From the NCBI GenBank assembly GCA_024508935.1, contig JANINW010000036.1, positions 53,472-117,471 on the forward strand: 64,000 nt of DNA, given 5' to 3'. This DNA comes from Flavipsychrobacter sp. GTDB lineage: Bacteria > Bacteroidota > Bacteroidia > Chitinophagales > Chitinophagaceae. Positions within the stretch are counted from its first letter, which is position 1. Every line of letters starts with the position of its first letter. The notes below the pieces were generated by a model that was not told the origin of the DNA, made no database searches, and saw nothing but the letters and a program-made list of their open reading frames with translations. Shown piece by piece: positions 41,606 through 50,462 of this stretch. The position numbers were made by a program, and so were the translations under genes.

Positions 41606-41869
41606 TTAAAAATGAACGTCTATAAGGCTATTCAGCGGTATGGTAGTGCCGCCTTTTAGCTGGAGGTAATGATCTGAAACAGACCATACAGTGGTCGTGA
41701 CACTTCGTGGGCCAAGGGTGGTTTCGAAGGTTATGCTGGTCTTACCTTTAAACTCGTTGCCGAGGCGAACTGCGTAATTCAGTTCTTTCTGCCAGTAATC
41801 AGATTTATCAACAAATGCAGGGACGATCTTATAATCGGGAATTTCTTCCTTTGCAATTAGGGTAGCCAT
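41606..41869 (-). CDS. 87-aa conserved small protein of unknown function
   Basis: A small acidic/basic mixed protein with no signal peptide: M-A-T-L-I-A-K-E-E-I-P-D-Y-K-I-V-P-A-F near the N-terminus, Y-W-Q-K-E-L-N-Y-A-V-R-L-G-N-E-F-K-G-K (about 25-43), and a final strand G-G-T-T-I-P-L-N-S-L-I-D-V-H-F. The repeated beta-like V/T stretches suggest an SH3-like or Sm-like barrel, but I do not recognise the family. The ATG at 41869 is chosen over an in-frame GTG two codons upstream. A near-perfect promoter lies just upstream (41889-41916). Confidence 0.65.
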   Translation of the reverse strand: MATLIAKEEIPDYKIVPAFVDKSDYWQKELNYAVRLGNEFKGKTSITFETTLGPRSVTTTVWSVSDHYLQLKGGTTIPLNSLIDVHF

Positions 41870-41888
41870 ATTCACTAAAATCTTTAAT

Positions 41889-41916
41889 TAAATATACGAA
41901 ATTTCCCAAAAAACAA
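41889..41916 (-). promoter_or_regulatory. Promoter of the 87-aa protein gene
   Basis: On the minus strand TTG (41914-41916), a 17-nt spacer, then TATATTTA (41889-41896), one mismatch from TAnnTTTG, 20 nt before the ATG. The TTG directly abuts the terminator of the upstream protease gene. Confidence 0.65.
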
Positions 41917-41919
41917 CAA

Positions 41920-41945
41920 CCCATGTGAGTTTTTGTTCACATGGG
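41920..41945 (-). terminator. Terminator of the M43 metalloprotease gene
   Basis: The 9-bp perfect stem CCCATGTGA / TCACATGGG with an 8-nt loop is followed on the minus strand by TTGTTGTTTTTT. It lies 23 nt past the stop at 41968. Its T-tract also contains the next gene's promoter TTG. Confidence 0.85.
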
Positions 41946-41967
41946 CTGCCTGTTAAAAACATTTGTA

Positions 41968-44163
41968 TTACTCAACTACGATCTTCTCGGTAGTAGCCAG
42001 GTTATCATTGATAAGAGTAATGAAATAAAAACCTGCCGAAGCAAACACATTTCTTAAAATAGTGTGCTGTACAAAAGTTTTAGGTGCATACACCTGGTCT
42101 TGCTGGTATACTACCCTGCCGGCTATGTCTTTTATTATAAAGCTGGTTTTACCACTCAAACCTGTTGTAAAGGCCAGTTCGCAATCACCTTTGGTAGGGT
42201 TGGGGAATACCTTAACCTGTCCCGGCTGGTGTGCCACCTCATTCACATCTGTACTGAACGGTGTTATTTCAAAATTGTCCATATAAAGGTTATTGCCGTT
42301 CTCTGATGGCCAGTAGCGGAACCTGAAAAATACCTTATCTGAATAGTTAGCTGTCGGCAGATTTACCGTTCTTGCCTTCCAGTCCCCGGCAGCCGGGAAA
42401 AATTCTGCATTTTGTGCTGCAGTAGCCAAGTCGGAACCATCTAAAGTAGTGATCAGTTTCCATGATTTACTGCAATCAGAGCTCATAAATATCTGCAATG
42501 AATCCTGCACAAACGGAGATTTGGTGGTACGTGCGCCTGCTGTATAAAAATTCAGTTTCAGGTTGCTGGCAGTAAAGTTTGCCAGGTTGAAGCCCACCGA
42601 AAACATATCGTCATAGTCGCCTGCAGGGGTACCCGATTTGTTTGCAGGAGAAGTCCTGTCGTCAAAAGAGCGATAGCGCACACAATCATTGCTGTTATAA
42701 CCTGCACCGCTATATTGTTCCCATTTGAATTGATTGTCGTAATAATTGAACGTAGGCCATTTGTCCATCTCAGCTGCAGTAAAACCCTGAAAGTAACCAC
42801 CCGGCATAATAGTATTCGGGTCGGCCGCGTACACAGCATGTGTATTGGTTTTGGTAGCACTGCCTGAATTATTACCTGTAGCAGTAATAGACACAGTTAC
42901 CCATCCCGGCTGGCTGAATGTATTGTTTACAAAAGCGGTACTTGCAGAAGTAGGATTAGAAGCGCCATTTGAGAAAGTCCATTGGACAGAAGTTATGGTA
43001 TCATTCCAGCTACGGTTATAAAATGTAAAGGGAGTAGAATTATCTGCACACTGAAAATAAGTACGTTCGGTGCTTATGATGCTTGATTTCTCAACAGAAA
43101 AATCGGGAACAGGAAGCATATCCGGACGCGGCACTAAAGCTCCTGTCTTTCCGAGGTTTGTTACACTGAACAAATTGTTGCGACCTGCAGTACCGCTGGT
43201 CAGCGCTATACGCATACGTTGTGCCTGTCCTATGGTGAACATTTTCTGGCAATACGTATAATCCATTACATTCTGCGCATTCGTAGTATCCGGATAGTCA
43301 ATGATGGTGCTACCTACTACTTTTACATAACCGGTAGCACAAGTGGTGTCGTATAATGAACCATTTGTGCAACCTGTTGTCAGGTGGCCTTTGGTTGGCG
43401 GAGTATCATCAACGCCATCATCGCCACAAGCTACATTAGGCTGGTTGTTATTACCCCATGTATGCTGCAGGTTCAGGCAGTGCCCTATTTCATGTGGAAT
43501 AGCTTTATCATAGTTGAGATAAGTAGCCAACCCTATTACACCATCATAATACGGCAAAGCGGCTCCCGAAGAGGGATAATATGCATAAGCTGCAGCACCG
43601 GAATGGTCGGGAGAGAACTTGGAAATAAACCAAAGGTTCAGGTACATATTATTTGGCCATCCATCCAGTTTTGCCTGGTCTCCGGCATTACCCGTCAGGT
43701 AAGACTGGCGGCGCGTAATACCTTTTGTAGGGTTGCCGTTAGGATCTACCGTAGCCAGGTGAAGGCGTATGCGGGGCGTACCCACCCATTTTTTAAACGG
43801 AGTAATAACCTGCGAAGTATCAGCGTTTTCGCCGAGCATTACTTCTGTCCAGTTGCTTACAGCATCAAAAATGGCATTATCGGTAATATACTCTGCACCA
43901 AAATCATGTACAATATGTATTACAATAGGTACGTCATAGTACGTTGTATCATCAACACCGGCTGTTCCTTTAGCAGCCGAATTGAAATCAATTTTTTGAA
44001 GCTGTTGTTTAATATAAAGTTCCAGTTCTGCTTCGTTCAGTTCAATTTTTTTATTTTCTTTTTTAAGCTTGTTGTACAACTCATCTGTACCGCACATAGT
44101 TTGCGCATGCACATTTCCGCATAACACACCTGCCACTAAAAGACCGAAAAGCTTTTTTGTCAT
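41968..44163 (-). CDS. Secreted M43-family zinc metalloprotease with T9SS type A sorting domain
   Basis: A 731-aa exported protease with a signal peptide (residues about 1-20, N-V-H-A-Q). The metalloprotease domain (about 70-320) carries the extended zinc motif H-E-I-G-H-C-L-N-L-Q-H (near residue 222), which is the pappalysin/M43 H-E-x-x-H-x-x-G/N-x-x-H pattern, with a Met-turn region (N-V-M-D-Y-T-Y-C) near residue 295. A PKD-like domain (about 370-445) and a jelly-roll-like module (about 450-640) follow. The final 80 residues (V-K-V-F-P-N-P-T-K-G-D) are a T9SS type A sorting domain ending T-T-E-K-I-V-V-E. It is predicted to be released or surface-anchored by type IX secretion. Confidence 0.93.
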   Translation of the reverse strand: MTKKLFGLLVAGVLCGNVHAQTMCGTDELYNKLKKENKKIELNEAELELYIKQQLQKIDFNSAAKGTAGVDDTTYYDVPIVIHIVHDFGAEYITDNAIFDAVSNWTEVMLGENADTSQVITPFKKWVGTPRIRLHLATVDPNGNPTKGITRRQSYLTGNAGDQAKLDGWPNNMYLNLWFISKFSPDHSGAAAYAYYPSSGAALPYYDGVIGLATYLNYDKAIPHEIGHCLNLQHTWGNNNQPNVACGDDGVDDTPPTKGHLTTGCTNGSLYDTTCATGYVKVVGSTIIDYPDTTNAQNVMDYTYCQKMFTIGQAQRMRIALTSGTAGRNNLFSVTNLGKTGALVPRPDMLPVPDFSVEKSSIISTERTYFQCADNSTPFTFYNRSWNDTITSVQWTFSNGASNPTSASTAFVNNTFSQPGWVTVSITATGNNSGSATKTNTHAVYAADPNTIMPGGYFQGFTAAEMDKWPTFNYYDNQFKWEQYSGAGYNSNDCVRYRSFDDRTSPANKSGTPAGDYDDMFSVGFNLANFTASNLKLNFYTAGARTTKSPFVQDSLQIFMSSDCSKSWKLITTLDGSDLATAAQNAEFFPAAGDWKARTVNLPTANYSDKVFFRFRYWPSENGNNLYMDNFEITPFSTDVNEVAHQPGQVKVFPNPTKGDCELAFTTGLSGKTSFIIKDIAGRVVYQQDQVYAPKTFVQHTILRNVFASAGFYFITLINDNLATTEKIVVE

Positions 44164-44182
44164 TTAACTTGTTTTAAAAGGT

Positions 44183-44214
44183 GCCGAATATAGGTATAAT
44201 CTCCTATATTCGGC
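44183..44214 (-). terminator. Hairpin after the second TonB-dependent receptor gene
   Basis: The 12-bp perfect stem GCCGAATATAGG / CCTATATTCGGC with an 8-nt loop starts 13 nt past the stop at 44228. The T-run after it on the minus strand is weak (ACCTTTTAAAAC), so it may act as terminator or as a processing signal for the downstream protease mRNA. Confidence 0.6.
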
Positions 44215-44227
44215 TTGAATGCAATAT

Positions 44228-46672
44228 TTATTTACAATTGAATGGCAATGTTAACATCAGGCTGATATTACGCCCTGTGTTATATACGCCGGTACGGCCG
44301 GATAAATAGTTTTCCCCGGCATATTTTAACCTACTGAGATGGTTTTGATAGGCAACATCTGTGATATTATCAGCAGACAAGGCTATGGAGCAAACCGTTT
44401 TTTGTTTCCTATTCACAACATCAGCACCAATACCTGCATTCAGCAATGTATAACCCGCTGTGGCTGTTTCTGTGCTATATGCACTGAAAATATTATCCTG
44501 GCTAAACGTTATATCCAGCCCCGTACGTGCATAGGCATTTTTCAACCATTTACCCAGGCTACGTTTCTGTGCCCTCAATTCTACCTGCCAGCGCAATGGC
44601 GGCATAGCGGGTAAATACCGCATACTATCAGCGCCTCCTATCAGTACACCCCGCACATAAGAAACAGTATTCTCCAGGTGCAGCCAGTCGAGCGGATGGG
44701 GGTGAAAATCTATATACAACTCACCACCATACAAAGCAGCATTGCTTTGGCTGTATTTATACGCAGCATACCCTTCTTCGTCGTGCAATGATGGGATAGA
44801 ATCACCGCCGTGCACTGCCACCAGTTTTTGTATATAGATGTAGTTGCCTATATAGTTATAGAACAGGGAGGCATCCACTAATATATGATCAGAACTCCAA
44901 CTAAGCCCCAGATCTGTTTGTATACTATTTTCCGCCTTCAAAGCAGTATTGCCATACTCATAGCGTATAGTACCTTCATGTACACCATTTGCTGCCAGTT
45001 CAGCTATATTAGGTGCACGAAACCCTGATGCGATATTAAACTTAAGGAATGTACGCCTTGCCAATGTATAACTTAATCCAATACTCCCTACTGCATTTGA
45101 AAAGGAAGTATTGAAAGCTGCAAATTGCCTGTAATCATTTATCGCAGGTTGGGGTACAACTTCTCCTGCCGAATCAAGAAACAATGCCTGCGCATTTATT
45201 TTGCGGTAATTATACCTTGCACCACCGGATACTGATAGTTTGTTCCAATCTTTCTTCCCCATCAGGTATACCCCACCATCAAACAAATTATAGGCTGGTA
45301 TTAAATACGCATCCCCCTTGTTACGGTTATCCTGCTGCATCCCGTTTATCCCGGCAGTAAACTGCCAGCCACTAACCTGGGGAAAGAAATACTTAAGATC
45401 ATAATTATAGGTTTGCAACAGAAAAAATAAGCCGGGTATCCCTGGATTTAATACATCTTCAAACTCTTTGCGAATATTTTGCTGGTAACCCAGTGTAATG
45501 CCGATACGTCCACCATTATTCAGGAAAAAGTTATTATTCCAGGCCAGTTTGTAATGTTCTATTAGTTGATGCGGTAATTGATTTTTGTAAGACCTACCAT
45601 CACTCTCATTTACAACCGTTTCCCCCACAGTGCCATTATCATTAACGAGTTTCAGAAATTTGCCGGTAGCACTATCTCTATCTCCCTCTGTTATCCCCAG
45701 GTTCTGCCCGAATGCAGTAAAGGACAACCGGGAATAACCCCATTTTTTGTTTATCCCGACAGTAGCGCCATAGTTGAGATTATTGAACCGGGAATTGTGT
45801 ACATAACCGTCATATTTATTCCGGTAGTCGTGTGCAGCTTTGCCTGTGCCATATACATTCCAGCTATACCCATTGATATTGCCGGCAATATCAGCATGCA
45901 AAGCGCCCATGCCATTATTGGTTTGATAGTTAGCAACCACATTACCGGCTATTTTACCTTCCGAAACCGGCTCATCAGAAACGATATTGATCACACCGGC
46001 CAATGCATCTGAACCGTAAGCCAGCGAGGCCGGGCCTTTTAATATCTCAATACGCGATACATTGTAGTCATCAATCTCAATTCCATGTTCGTCACCCCAT
46101 TGCTGCCCTTCCTGGCGTATACCATCGTTCAGTGTAACAATGCGGTTGTAACCCAGGCCCCTGATAACCGGTTTTGAAATAGCTGGCCCGGTACTCAACT
46201 GGCTTACACCAGGCAATTTGGCAATAGCATCTACAACATTTGTAAATGCATGCTGCCTCAGCTCCTTTATACGAATGCTTTGCATAGGTGTTACATTCTT
46301 ATGCTCCATGGTAGCGAGGCTGGTAGCGGTAACTACTACTTCATTCCTTTCGATGATTGATTCTGAAAGTGTAAAGTCCTGCCCCGTAACACCCGTAATA
46401 TTCACATATTGCGTAGCAGTAGCATACCCGATCATGCGCACTTCTACCAAATATTTCCCATTGTGAAGGTTAGCTATCCGGTAATGTCCACCACTATCTG
46501 TAATATCACCGGCGTGCAGGTCTGGTATGGATACGGAAGCTCCCATTAAGGGATTGCCTTTCGCATCGCTGATAAAACCTTTAAGAACATTTGCATCCGG
46601 TTCGGCAAACATTATAAATGGAGAAAAGCCCAATAAAAAAAGTAAAATATATTTTACTGCATTTGCATGCAT
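44228..46672 (-). CDS. TonB-dependent receptor, second metal-type locus
   Basis: An 814-aa outer membrane receptor: signal peptide (cleavage near I-M-F-A, residue 23), a carboxypeptidase-regulatory-like domain (about 28-112; G-F-I-S-D-A-K-G-N-P-L-M-G-A-S-V), a plug (about 120-235) with V-I-R-G-L-G-Y-N-R-I-V and G-D-E-H-G-I-E-I-D-D-Y-N-V, and a barrel ending in R-N-I-S-L-M-L-T-L-P-F. The plug contains a W-G-D-E-H-G run, seen in zinc/metal receptors such as the ZnuD group. It follows the His-rich small membrane protein by 77 nt on the same strand, which hints at a metal role. The substrate is not shown. Confidence 0.9.
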   Translation of the reverse strand: MHANAVKYILLFLLGFSPFIMFAEPDANVLKGFISDAKGNPLMGASVSIPDLHAGDITDSGGHYRIANLHNGKYLVEVRMIGYATATQYVNITGVTGQDFTLSESIIERNEVVVTATSLATMEHKNVTPMQSIRIKELRQHAFTNVVDAIAKLPGVSQLSTGPAISKPVIRGLGYNRIVTLNDGIRQEGQQWGDEHGIEIDDYNVSRIEILKGPASLAYGSDALAGVINIVSDEPVSEGKIAGNVVANYQTNNGMGALHADIAGNINGYSWNVYGTGKAAHDYRNKYDGYVHNSRFNNLNYGATVGINKKWGYSRLSFTAFGQNLGITEGDRDSATGKFLKLVNDNGTVGETVVNESDGRSYKNQLPHQLIEHYKLAWNNNFFLNNGGRIGITLGYQQNIRKEFEDVLNPGIPGLFFLLQTYNYDLKYFFPQVSGWQFTAGINGMQQDNRNKGDAYLIPAYNLFDGGVYLMGKKDWNKLSVSGGARYNYRKINAQALFLDSAGEVVPQPAINDYRQFAAFNTSFSNAVGSIGLSYTLARRTFLKFNIASGFRAPNIAELAANGVHEGTIRYEYGNTALKAENSIQTDLGLSWSSDHILVDASLFYNYIGNYIYIQKLVAVHGGDSIPSLHDEEGYAAYKYSQSNAALYGGELYIDFHPHPLDWLHLENTVSYVRGVLIGGADSMRYLPAMPPLRWQVELRAQKRSLGKWLKNAYARTGLDITFSQDNIFSAYSTETATAGYTLLNAGIGADVVNRKQKTVCSIALSADNITDVAYQNHLSRLKYAGENYLSGRTGVYNTGRNISLMLTLPFNCK

Positions 46673-46749
46673 AGTTTGATCGTTTTAATAAGTAAATGAA
46701 TACATAGCCACCGCACCGGTTGCTACGAAATAATAAACTGGGAAACAAA

Positions 46750-47097
46750 CTATGCTACAGGAGGCCCGCGTAAGGAAACAGCAACAATGCAGCGCTGAAT
46801 GAACGATTCGCTGAATGTTACCGGCCTGGCCTTATGAACAACCGGCTGATAAAAGACAACAGGCATTTCTGTTGTATTGATAAAAGCCGTCAGCGAAAAA
46901 CTCAAAAAAGAACAGTGGTGGTGTTCGGGTTCTATTACCAGGCCGCCATTATGATTGTGGGTATGTATAGTATCATGGTGGTCAGCAAACAGGTGCACAA
47001 ATTCTTTGGCTGTACCGCCAAAAAGCAGCAATATGGCCAACCATACTGCCAGAATAATATGTGCAATTCGTTTTAACAAGGTAAATTGCGGCCGCAA
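46750..47097 (-). CDS. Small His-rich membrane-anchored protein next to TonB receptor
   Basis: A 115-aa protein with one hydrophobic segment (about residues 11-28, I-A-H-I-I-L-A-V-W-L-A-I-L-L-L-F-G-G). A His cluster at 35-61 follows (H-L-F-A-D-H-H, H-T-H-N-H-N, E-H-H-H-C), so it is probably a periplasmic metal-binding tail. The C-terminus ends S-L-R-G-P-P-V-A, an R-G-P-P motif reminiscent of the P-P motif of HYC_CC_PP proteins. There is no ATG at the 5' end: possible starts are TTG at 47097 or TTG at 47079 (then M-L-K-R-I-A-H). The gene pairs with the TonB receptor downstream. I know no characterised homologue. Confidence 0.75.
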   Translation of the reverse strand: MRPQFTLLKRIAHIILAVWLAILLLFGGTAKEFVHLFADHHDTIHTHNHNGGLVIEPEHHHCSFLSFSLTAFINTTEMPVVFYQPVVHKARPVTFSESFIQRCIVAVSLRGPPVA

Positions 47098-47113
47098 TAT
47101 TTTTGCAAAATTA
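47098..47113. promoter_or_regulatory. Two abutting opposed -7 boxes
   Basis: TATTTTTG (47098-47105, + strand) is directly followed by CAAAATTA, which on the minus strand is TAATTTTG (47106-47113). Both match TAnnTTTG. They would serve the divergent DUF2490 gene (+) and the His-rich gene (-), so the two polymerases' sites overlap. Confidence 0.5.
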
Positions 47114-47149
47114 GGTTAATTACTACAACCTTTACCGCACTTTTTGAAT

Positions 47150-47905
47150 ATGATGAGAAAACGTTTTATACAGATATCTATCGCACTATGCTTTTCCCAC
47201 CTGGTTTCTATGGGACAAAGACTTGCCGACCATAACACGCTGGGCTGGCTGGGTAGCTTTAATACCATCCATATTTCAAAACAAACTTCAGTATGGCTTG
47301 AATATCAATGGCGCCGTGATAATGTCGTTACACACTGGCAGCAATCGCTGGCGAGAGCAGGGGTACAATATCATTTTAAAAATGGTGTATCTGTAATGGC
47401 AGGCTACGGCTATATCATCAGCTTCCCTTATGGCGATTTCCCTGTGGGGCCGCATCATGTGCCGGAGCACCGCATATTCGAACAGCTATCGTGGAATGGC
47501 AACATAGGGCGGGTATTAATAAACCACCGCATGAGGTTGGAACAAAGATTTATCGGAAAGATAGACCAGAAGGCTACGGAGCGTGAAGTACATGACTGGA
47601 ACTACCTGAACCGGGTACGTTACCAGATCAGGCCTACCGTACCGCTTAATCATAAAACTATGCAGGATAAAACATGGTATGCAGCAGCTTACGATGAACT
47701 AATGATAGGTTTTGGCAAGAATGTGAACCAAAACATTTTTGACCAGAACCGCCTGGGTGTATTAGCTGGTTACCAGTTCAATAAAACCTTCCGTGCAGAA
47801 GCGGGAGTGTTCAACCAGATCGTTCAGCAAGGCGCCTTGGTTGCCGGCCAGCAGGTTTACCAATACAACAATGGTCTCCTGGTAAACTTTTATATTAACC
47901 GCTAA
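47150..47905 (+). CDS. DUF2490 secreted/outer membrane protein
   Basis: A 251-aa protein from the ATG at 47150 (M-M-R-K-R-F) with a signal peptide to about residue 23 (V-S-M-G-Q). The DUF2490 body (about 24-245) is barrel-like: W-L-E-Y-Q-W-R-R, A-G-V-Q-Y-H-F, G-Y-G-Y-I-I-S-F-P, H-R-M-R-L-E-Q-R-F and the C-terminal Y-N-N-G-L-L-V-N-F-Y-I-N-R. The family is common in Bacteroidota and predicted as an outer membrane protein of unknown function. It is divergent from the His-rich/TonB pair with a shared promoter region and convergent with the next OMP gene, their stops touching at 47905/47906. Confidence 0.85.
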   Translation: MMRKRFIQISIALCFSHLVSMGQRLADHNTLGWLGSFNTIHISKQTSVWLEYQWRRDNVVTHWQQSLARAGVQYHFKNGVSVMAGYGYIISFPYGDFPVGPHHVPEHRIFEQLSWNGNIGRVLINHRMRLEQRFIGKIDQKATEREVHDWNYLNRVRYQIRPTVPLNHKTMQDKTWYAAAYDELMIGFGKNVNQNIFDQNRLGVLAGYQFNKTFRAEAGVFNQIVQQGALVAGQQVYQYNNGLLVNFYINR

Positions 47906-48733
47906 TTATTCCTGTATGGGTTTCACCTTATTCTTCTTACCGAAGTTGATATCGTAACCTACTGTACCGATTACTGACGCAAAGCCAAATTTATGGTTAG
48001 CATGACCACCTGAAACAGTCAGCACGTCCAGGTAATTGGCAAAGCCACCTTTAGCAGTAGCCTCGAGGAAAAATTTCTTTGCAAAATAGAACCGTGCGCC
48101 ACCTTCCAGTGCTGCTATATAGCCTGCTACGTGAAAACGGTTATCCAATCTTTTGCCGAATAAAGCTATATCCGATTTAGGCACTACTATACCAGCACCC
48201 GCTTTCCATAAAATAGTAGCCAGCGGACGTGTATTTTTCCTGTTGCGCAATACCTCGCGCTGCCCTACGTAGTTTACAAAATAGAAATTGGCACCGTTTG
48301 TGTGCTCAAAGTGCATCTGGCGTGGCGTGAAAATCGTATCCTTATCCAGCGCCTGCCCGTTTATCTCACCGGTAACATGCACTTTCTGGTAGTCCTGTAC
48401 TACATACTTAGCATGGTCATAGTTAATTTCGATAGCATGGGTATGCGCTTTATTTAAGTAGAAACCTATGCGGTAAACATTCTGCGGGATAGTGATATCT
48501 ATAGGATGTTCCCAAAAAGCATCAAAATCAGGTTTATCCTTAGCTACTGCATTGTGTATGGTAAAATCGTACTGGCCGGGATTTGTAAAATGGATATCAC
48601 TTTTGGTATAGGCAACCCTGTGATACCCCCACTGGAGATACATGCCGGAAAGCTTAGGGTGTTTTTCAAACAAACGGGCTTCGGAACCTGATGCTGCAAG
48701 CAGTAACGATGCAGCCAGCAATATTTTACGCAT
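47906..48733 (-). CDS. Outer membrane beta-barrel protein
   Basis: A 275-aa protein from the ATG at 48733 with a signal peptide (M-R-K-I-L-L-A-A-S, cleavage near G-S-E-A, residue 20). The body has repeated beta-strand patterns (Q-W-G-Y-H-R-V-A-Y, A-I-E-I-N-Y-D-H-A, F-Y-F-V-N-Y-V-G) and ends with a barrel region (F-A-S-V-I-G-T-V-G-Y-D-I-N-F-G-K-K-N). It resembles a Bacteroidota family of outer membrane proteins with an alkane/lipid-pore-like tail. The substrate is unknown. It sits 51 nt downstream of the thiolase gene on the same strand, possibly cotranscribed. Confidence 0.75.
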   Translation of the reverse strand: MRKILLAASLLLAASGSEARLFEKHPKLSGMYLQWGYHRVAYTKSDIHFTNPGQYDFTIHNAVAKDKPDFDAFWEHPIDITIPQNVYRIGFYLNKAHTHAIEINYDHAKYVVQDYQKVHVTGEINGQALDKDTIFTPRQMHFEHTNGANFYFVNYVGQREVLRNRKNTRPLATILWKAGAGIVVPKSDIALFGKRLDNRFHVAGYIAALEGGARFYFAKKFFLEATAKGGFANYLDVLTVSGGHANHKFGFASVIGTVGYDINFGKKNKVKPIQE

Positions 48734-48784
48734 TAGAAATATAGATAAAAACTGCGCAAAGTTAACCGAAAAACATATAGACAA

Positions 48785-49957
48785 CTATAGTTTTTCGATG
48801 ATACCTGCTATGCCCTGTCCACCACCCACACATGCAGTGACCATGCCGTATTTCTTACCAAGGCGTTCCATATCATTCAGCAACTGAATGGTGAGTTTGG
48901 CTCCACTGCATCCCAAAGGATGGCCCAATGCTATGGCCCCGCCATTCACATTAACCTTATCTGCATCCATCCCTAATTCACGTATCACTGCTATTGACTG
49001 GGAAGCAAACGCTTCATTTAATTCTACCAGGTCAATATCGGATAGGTTCATATTAGCCTGCTTCAATGCCTTTGGCACGGCAGCCACAGGGCCTATGCCC
49101 ATAATACGAGGGTCTACCCCTGCACTGGCACAAGCTATCAACCGTCCCCATGGCTTAAGACCCAACTGGTTCATCAGCCTTTCGCTCATCACTATAACAA
49201 ATGCAGCCCCGTCAGATGTTTGCGATGAATTGCCGGCAGTTACTGTTCCCCCTGCGGCAAATACCGGCGGTAGTTTTGCCAGCACTTCCAGCGAGGTATC
49301 TTCGCGCGGACCTTCATCTGTATCTACTATCCATTCTTTTTCTGCACGCTTGTTCCTTTCATTTACTGTTATTTCCTTAACTGTAACAGGTAATATACCT
49401 TTTTTGAAATAGCCTTCTTTTATAGCTTGGATAGCTTTCTTGTGAGAATTGAAAGCAAACACATCTTGTTCTTCACGGCTTACTTTAAAATCTTTGGCCA
49501 CCTGTTCAGCAGTAAGGCCCATGCTCAGGTAGTAATCGCCATTATCTTTTTCAATTTCATAATTGGGCATAGTGCGCCAGCCTGCCGTTGGTACCAGGCT
49601 CATACTTTCGGTACCACCGGCAATGATGCAATCTGCCATTCCGCTGCGAATGCGTGCAGTAGCTATAGCTATCGTATCCAGCCCAGATGCACAATACCTG
49701 TTCACCACTGCACCCGGCGCCCATTCTCCTACCGCCCTGTTGGCGATGATACGTCCCACCTGCAAACCCTGCTCTGCTTCTGGCACAGCATTGCCTACCA
49801 ATACATCGTCTACCAATTTTGGGTCCAGTTGCGGTACGCTTGCCAGCAGGCCTTTGATCACATCAACTGCCAGGTCATCGGGACGATAAAAACGGAAACC
49901 GCCTCTTTTTGCTTTACCAACTGCTGTGCGATATCCTGCTATGATATATGCTTCCAT
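48785..49957 (-). CDS. Acetyl-CoA C-acyltransferase (thiolase)
   Basis: A 390-aa thiolase of normal length. Catalytic residues are Cys in N-R-Y-C-A-S-G-L (near residue 89), His in G-H-P-L-G-C-S-G-A (near 346) and the second Cys in T-A-C-V-G-G-G-Q-G (near 376). It either cleaves 3-ketoacyl-CoA in beta-oxidation (FadA role) or condenses acetyl-CoA; the sequence alone does not settle direction. The start is the ATG at 49957 (the longer frame opens with TTG). No FadB-like partner is adjacent, so the symbol is left open. Confidence 0.93.
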   Translation of the reverse strand: MEAYIIAGYRTAVGKAKRGGFRFYRPDDLAVDVIKGLLASVPQLDPKLVDDVLVGNAVPEAEQGLQVGRIIANRAVGEWAPGAVVNRYCASGLDTIAIATARIRSGMADCIIAGGTESMSLVPTAGWRTMPNYEIEKDNGDYYLSMGLTAEQVAKDFKVSREEQDVFAFNSHKKAIQAIKEGYFKKGILPVTVKEITVNERNKRAEKEWIVDTDEGPREDTSLEVLAKLPPVFAAGGTVTAGNSSQTSDGAAFVIVMSERLMNQLGLKPWGRLIACASAGVDPRIMGIGPVAAVPKALKQANMNLSDIDLVELNEAFASQSIAVIRELGMDADKVNVNGGAIALGHPLGCSGAKLTIQLLNDMERLGKKYGMVTACVGGGQGIAGIIEKL

Positions 49958-50096
49958 CAAAAATGAAATTAGAATTAACGGAGACGAAAACTCCTCTCTA
50001 AAGTTAATAAGCTTCTTCCTAATAATTATCTAAAACTATAGGCATGGCTGATAGCTGTATAAGGACGGCACTATATTTTAAGCTTAATTTTACAAT

Positions 50097-50462
50097 ATGG
50101 AACAGAAGAAAACAGTGATATTAGGCGCATCTGAAAATCCTTCCCGCTACAGTTATCTTGCACTAAACAGGTTAAAGGCACATAATCATCCTGTAGTAGC
50201 CATTGGCAAGCGTGCAGGACAGGTAGGAGATACACCCATTACAACAGAACATGCGCCAATAGAAGGTGTGGATACGGTAACCTTGTATCTTAATCCAACT
50301 AATCAGAAACCCTATTACGACTATATACTTTCCCTGAAGCCGAAGCGCGTAATATTTAACCCAGGCACAGAGAATATGGAACTGGAACGCCTGCTGGACT
50401 CACATGATATAGAGCCGGTAGAAGCTTGTACACTAGTTTTGTTAAGTACCGGCCAATATTAA
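50097..50462 (+). CDS. CoA-binding domain protein
   Basis: A 121-aa protein of the CoA_binding_2 family (YccU/YneT-like). Features are V-I-L-G-A-S-E-N-P-S-R-Y-S-Y (about 8-21), H-P-V-V-A-I-G-K-R (about 31-39), Y-L-N-P-T-N-Q (about 64-70) and I-F-N-P-G-T-E-N near 85. It has a Rossmann-like fold predicted to bind CoA. The physiological role is unknown. It is convergent with anmK; the two overlap by 4 nt at 50459-50462. Confidence 0.85.
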   Translation: MEQKKTVILGASENPSRYSYLALNRLKAHNHPVVAIGKRAGQVGDTPITTEHAPIEGVDTVTLYLNPTNQKPYYDYILSLKPKRVIFNPGTENMELERLLDSHDIEPVEACTLVLLSTGQY

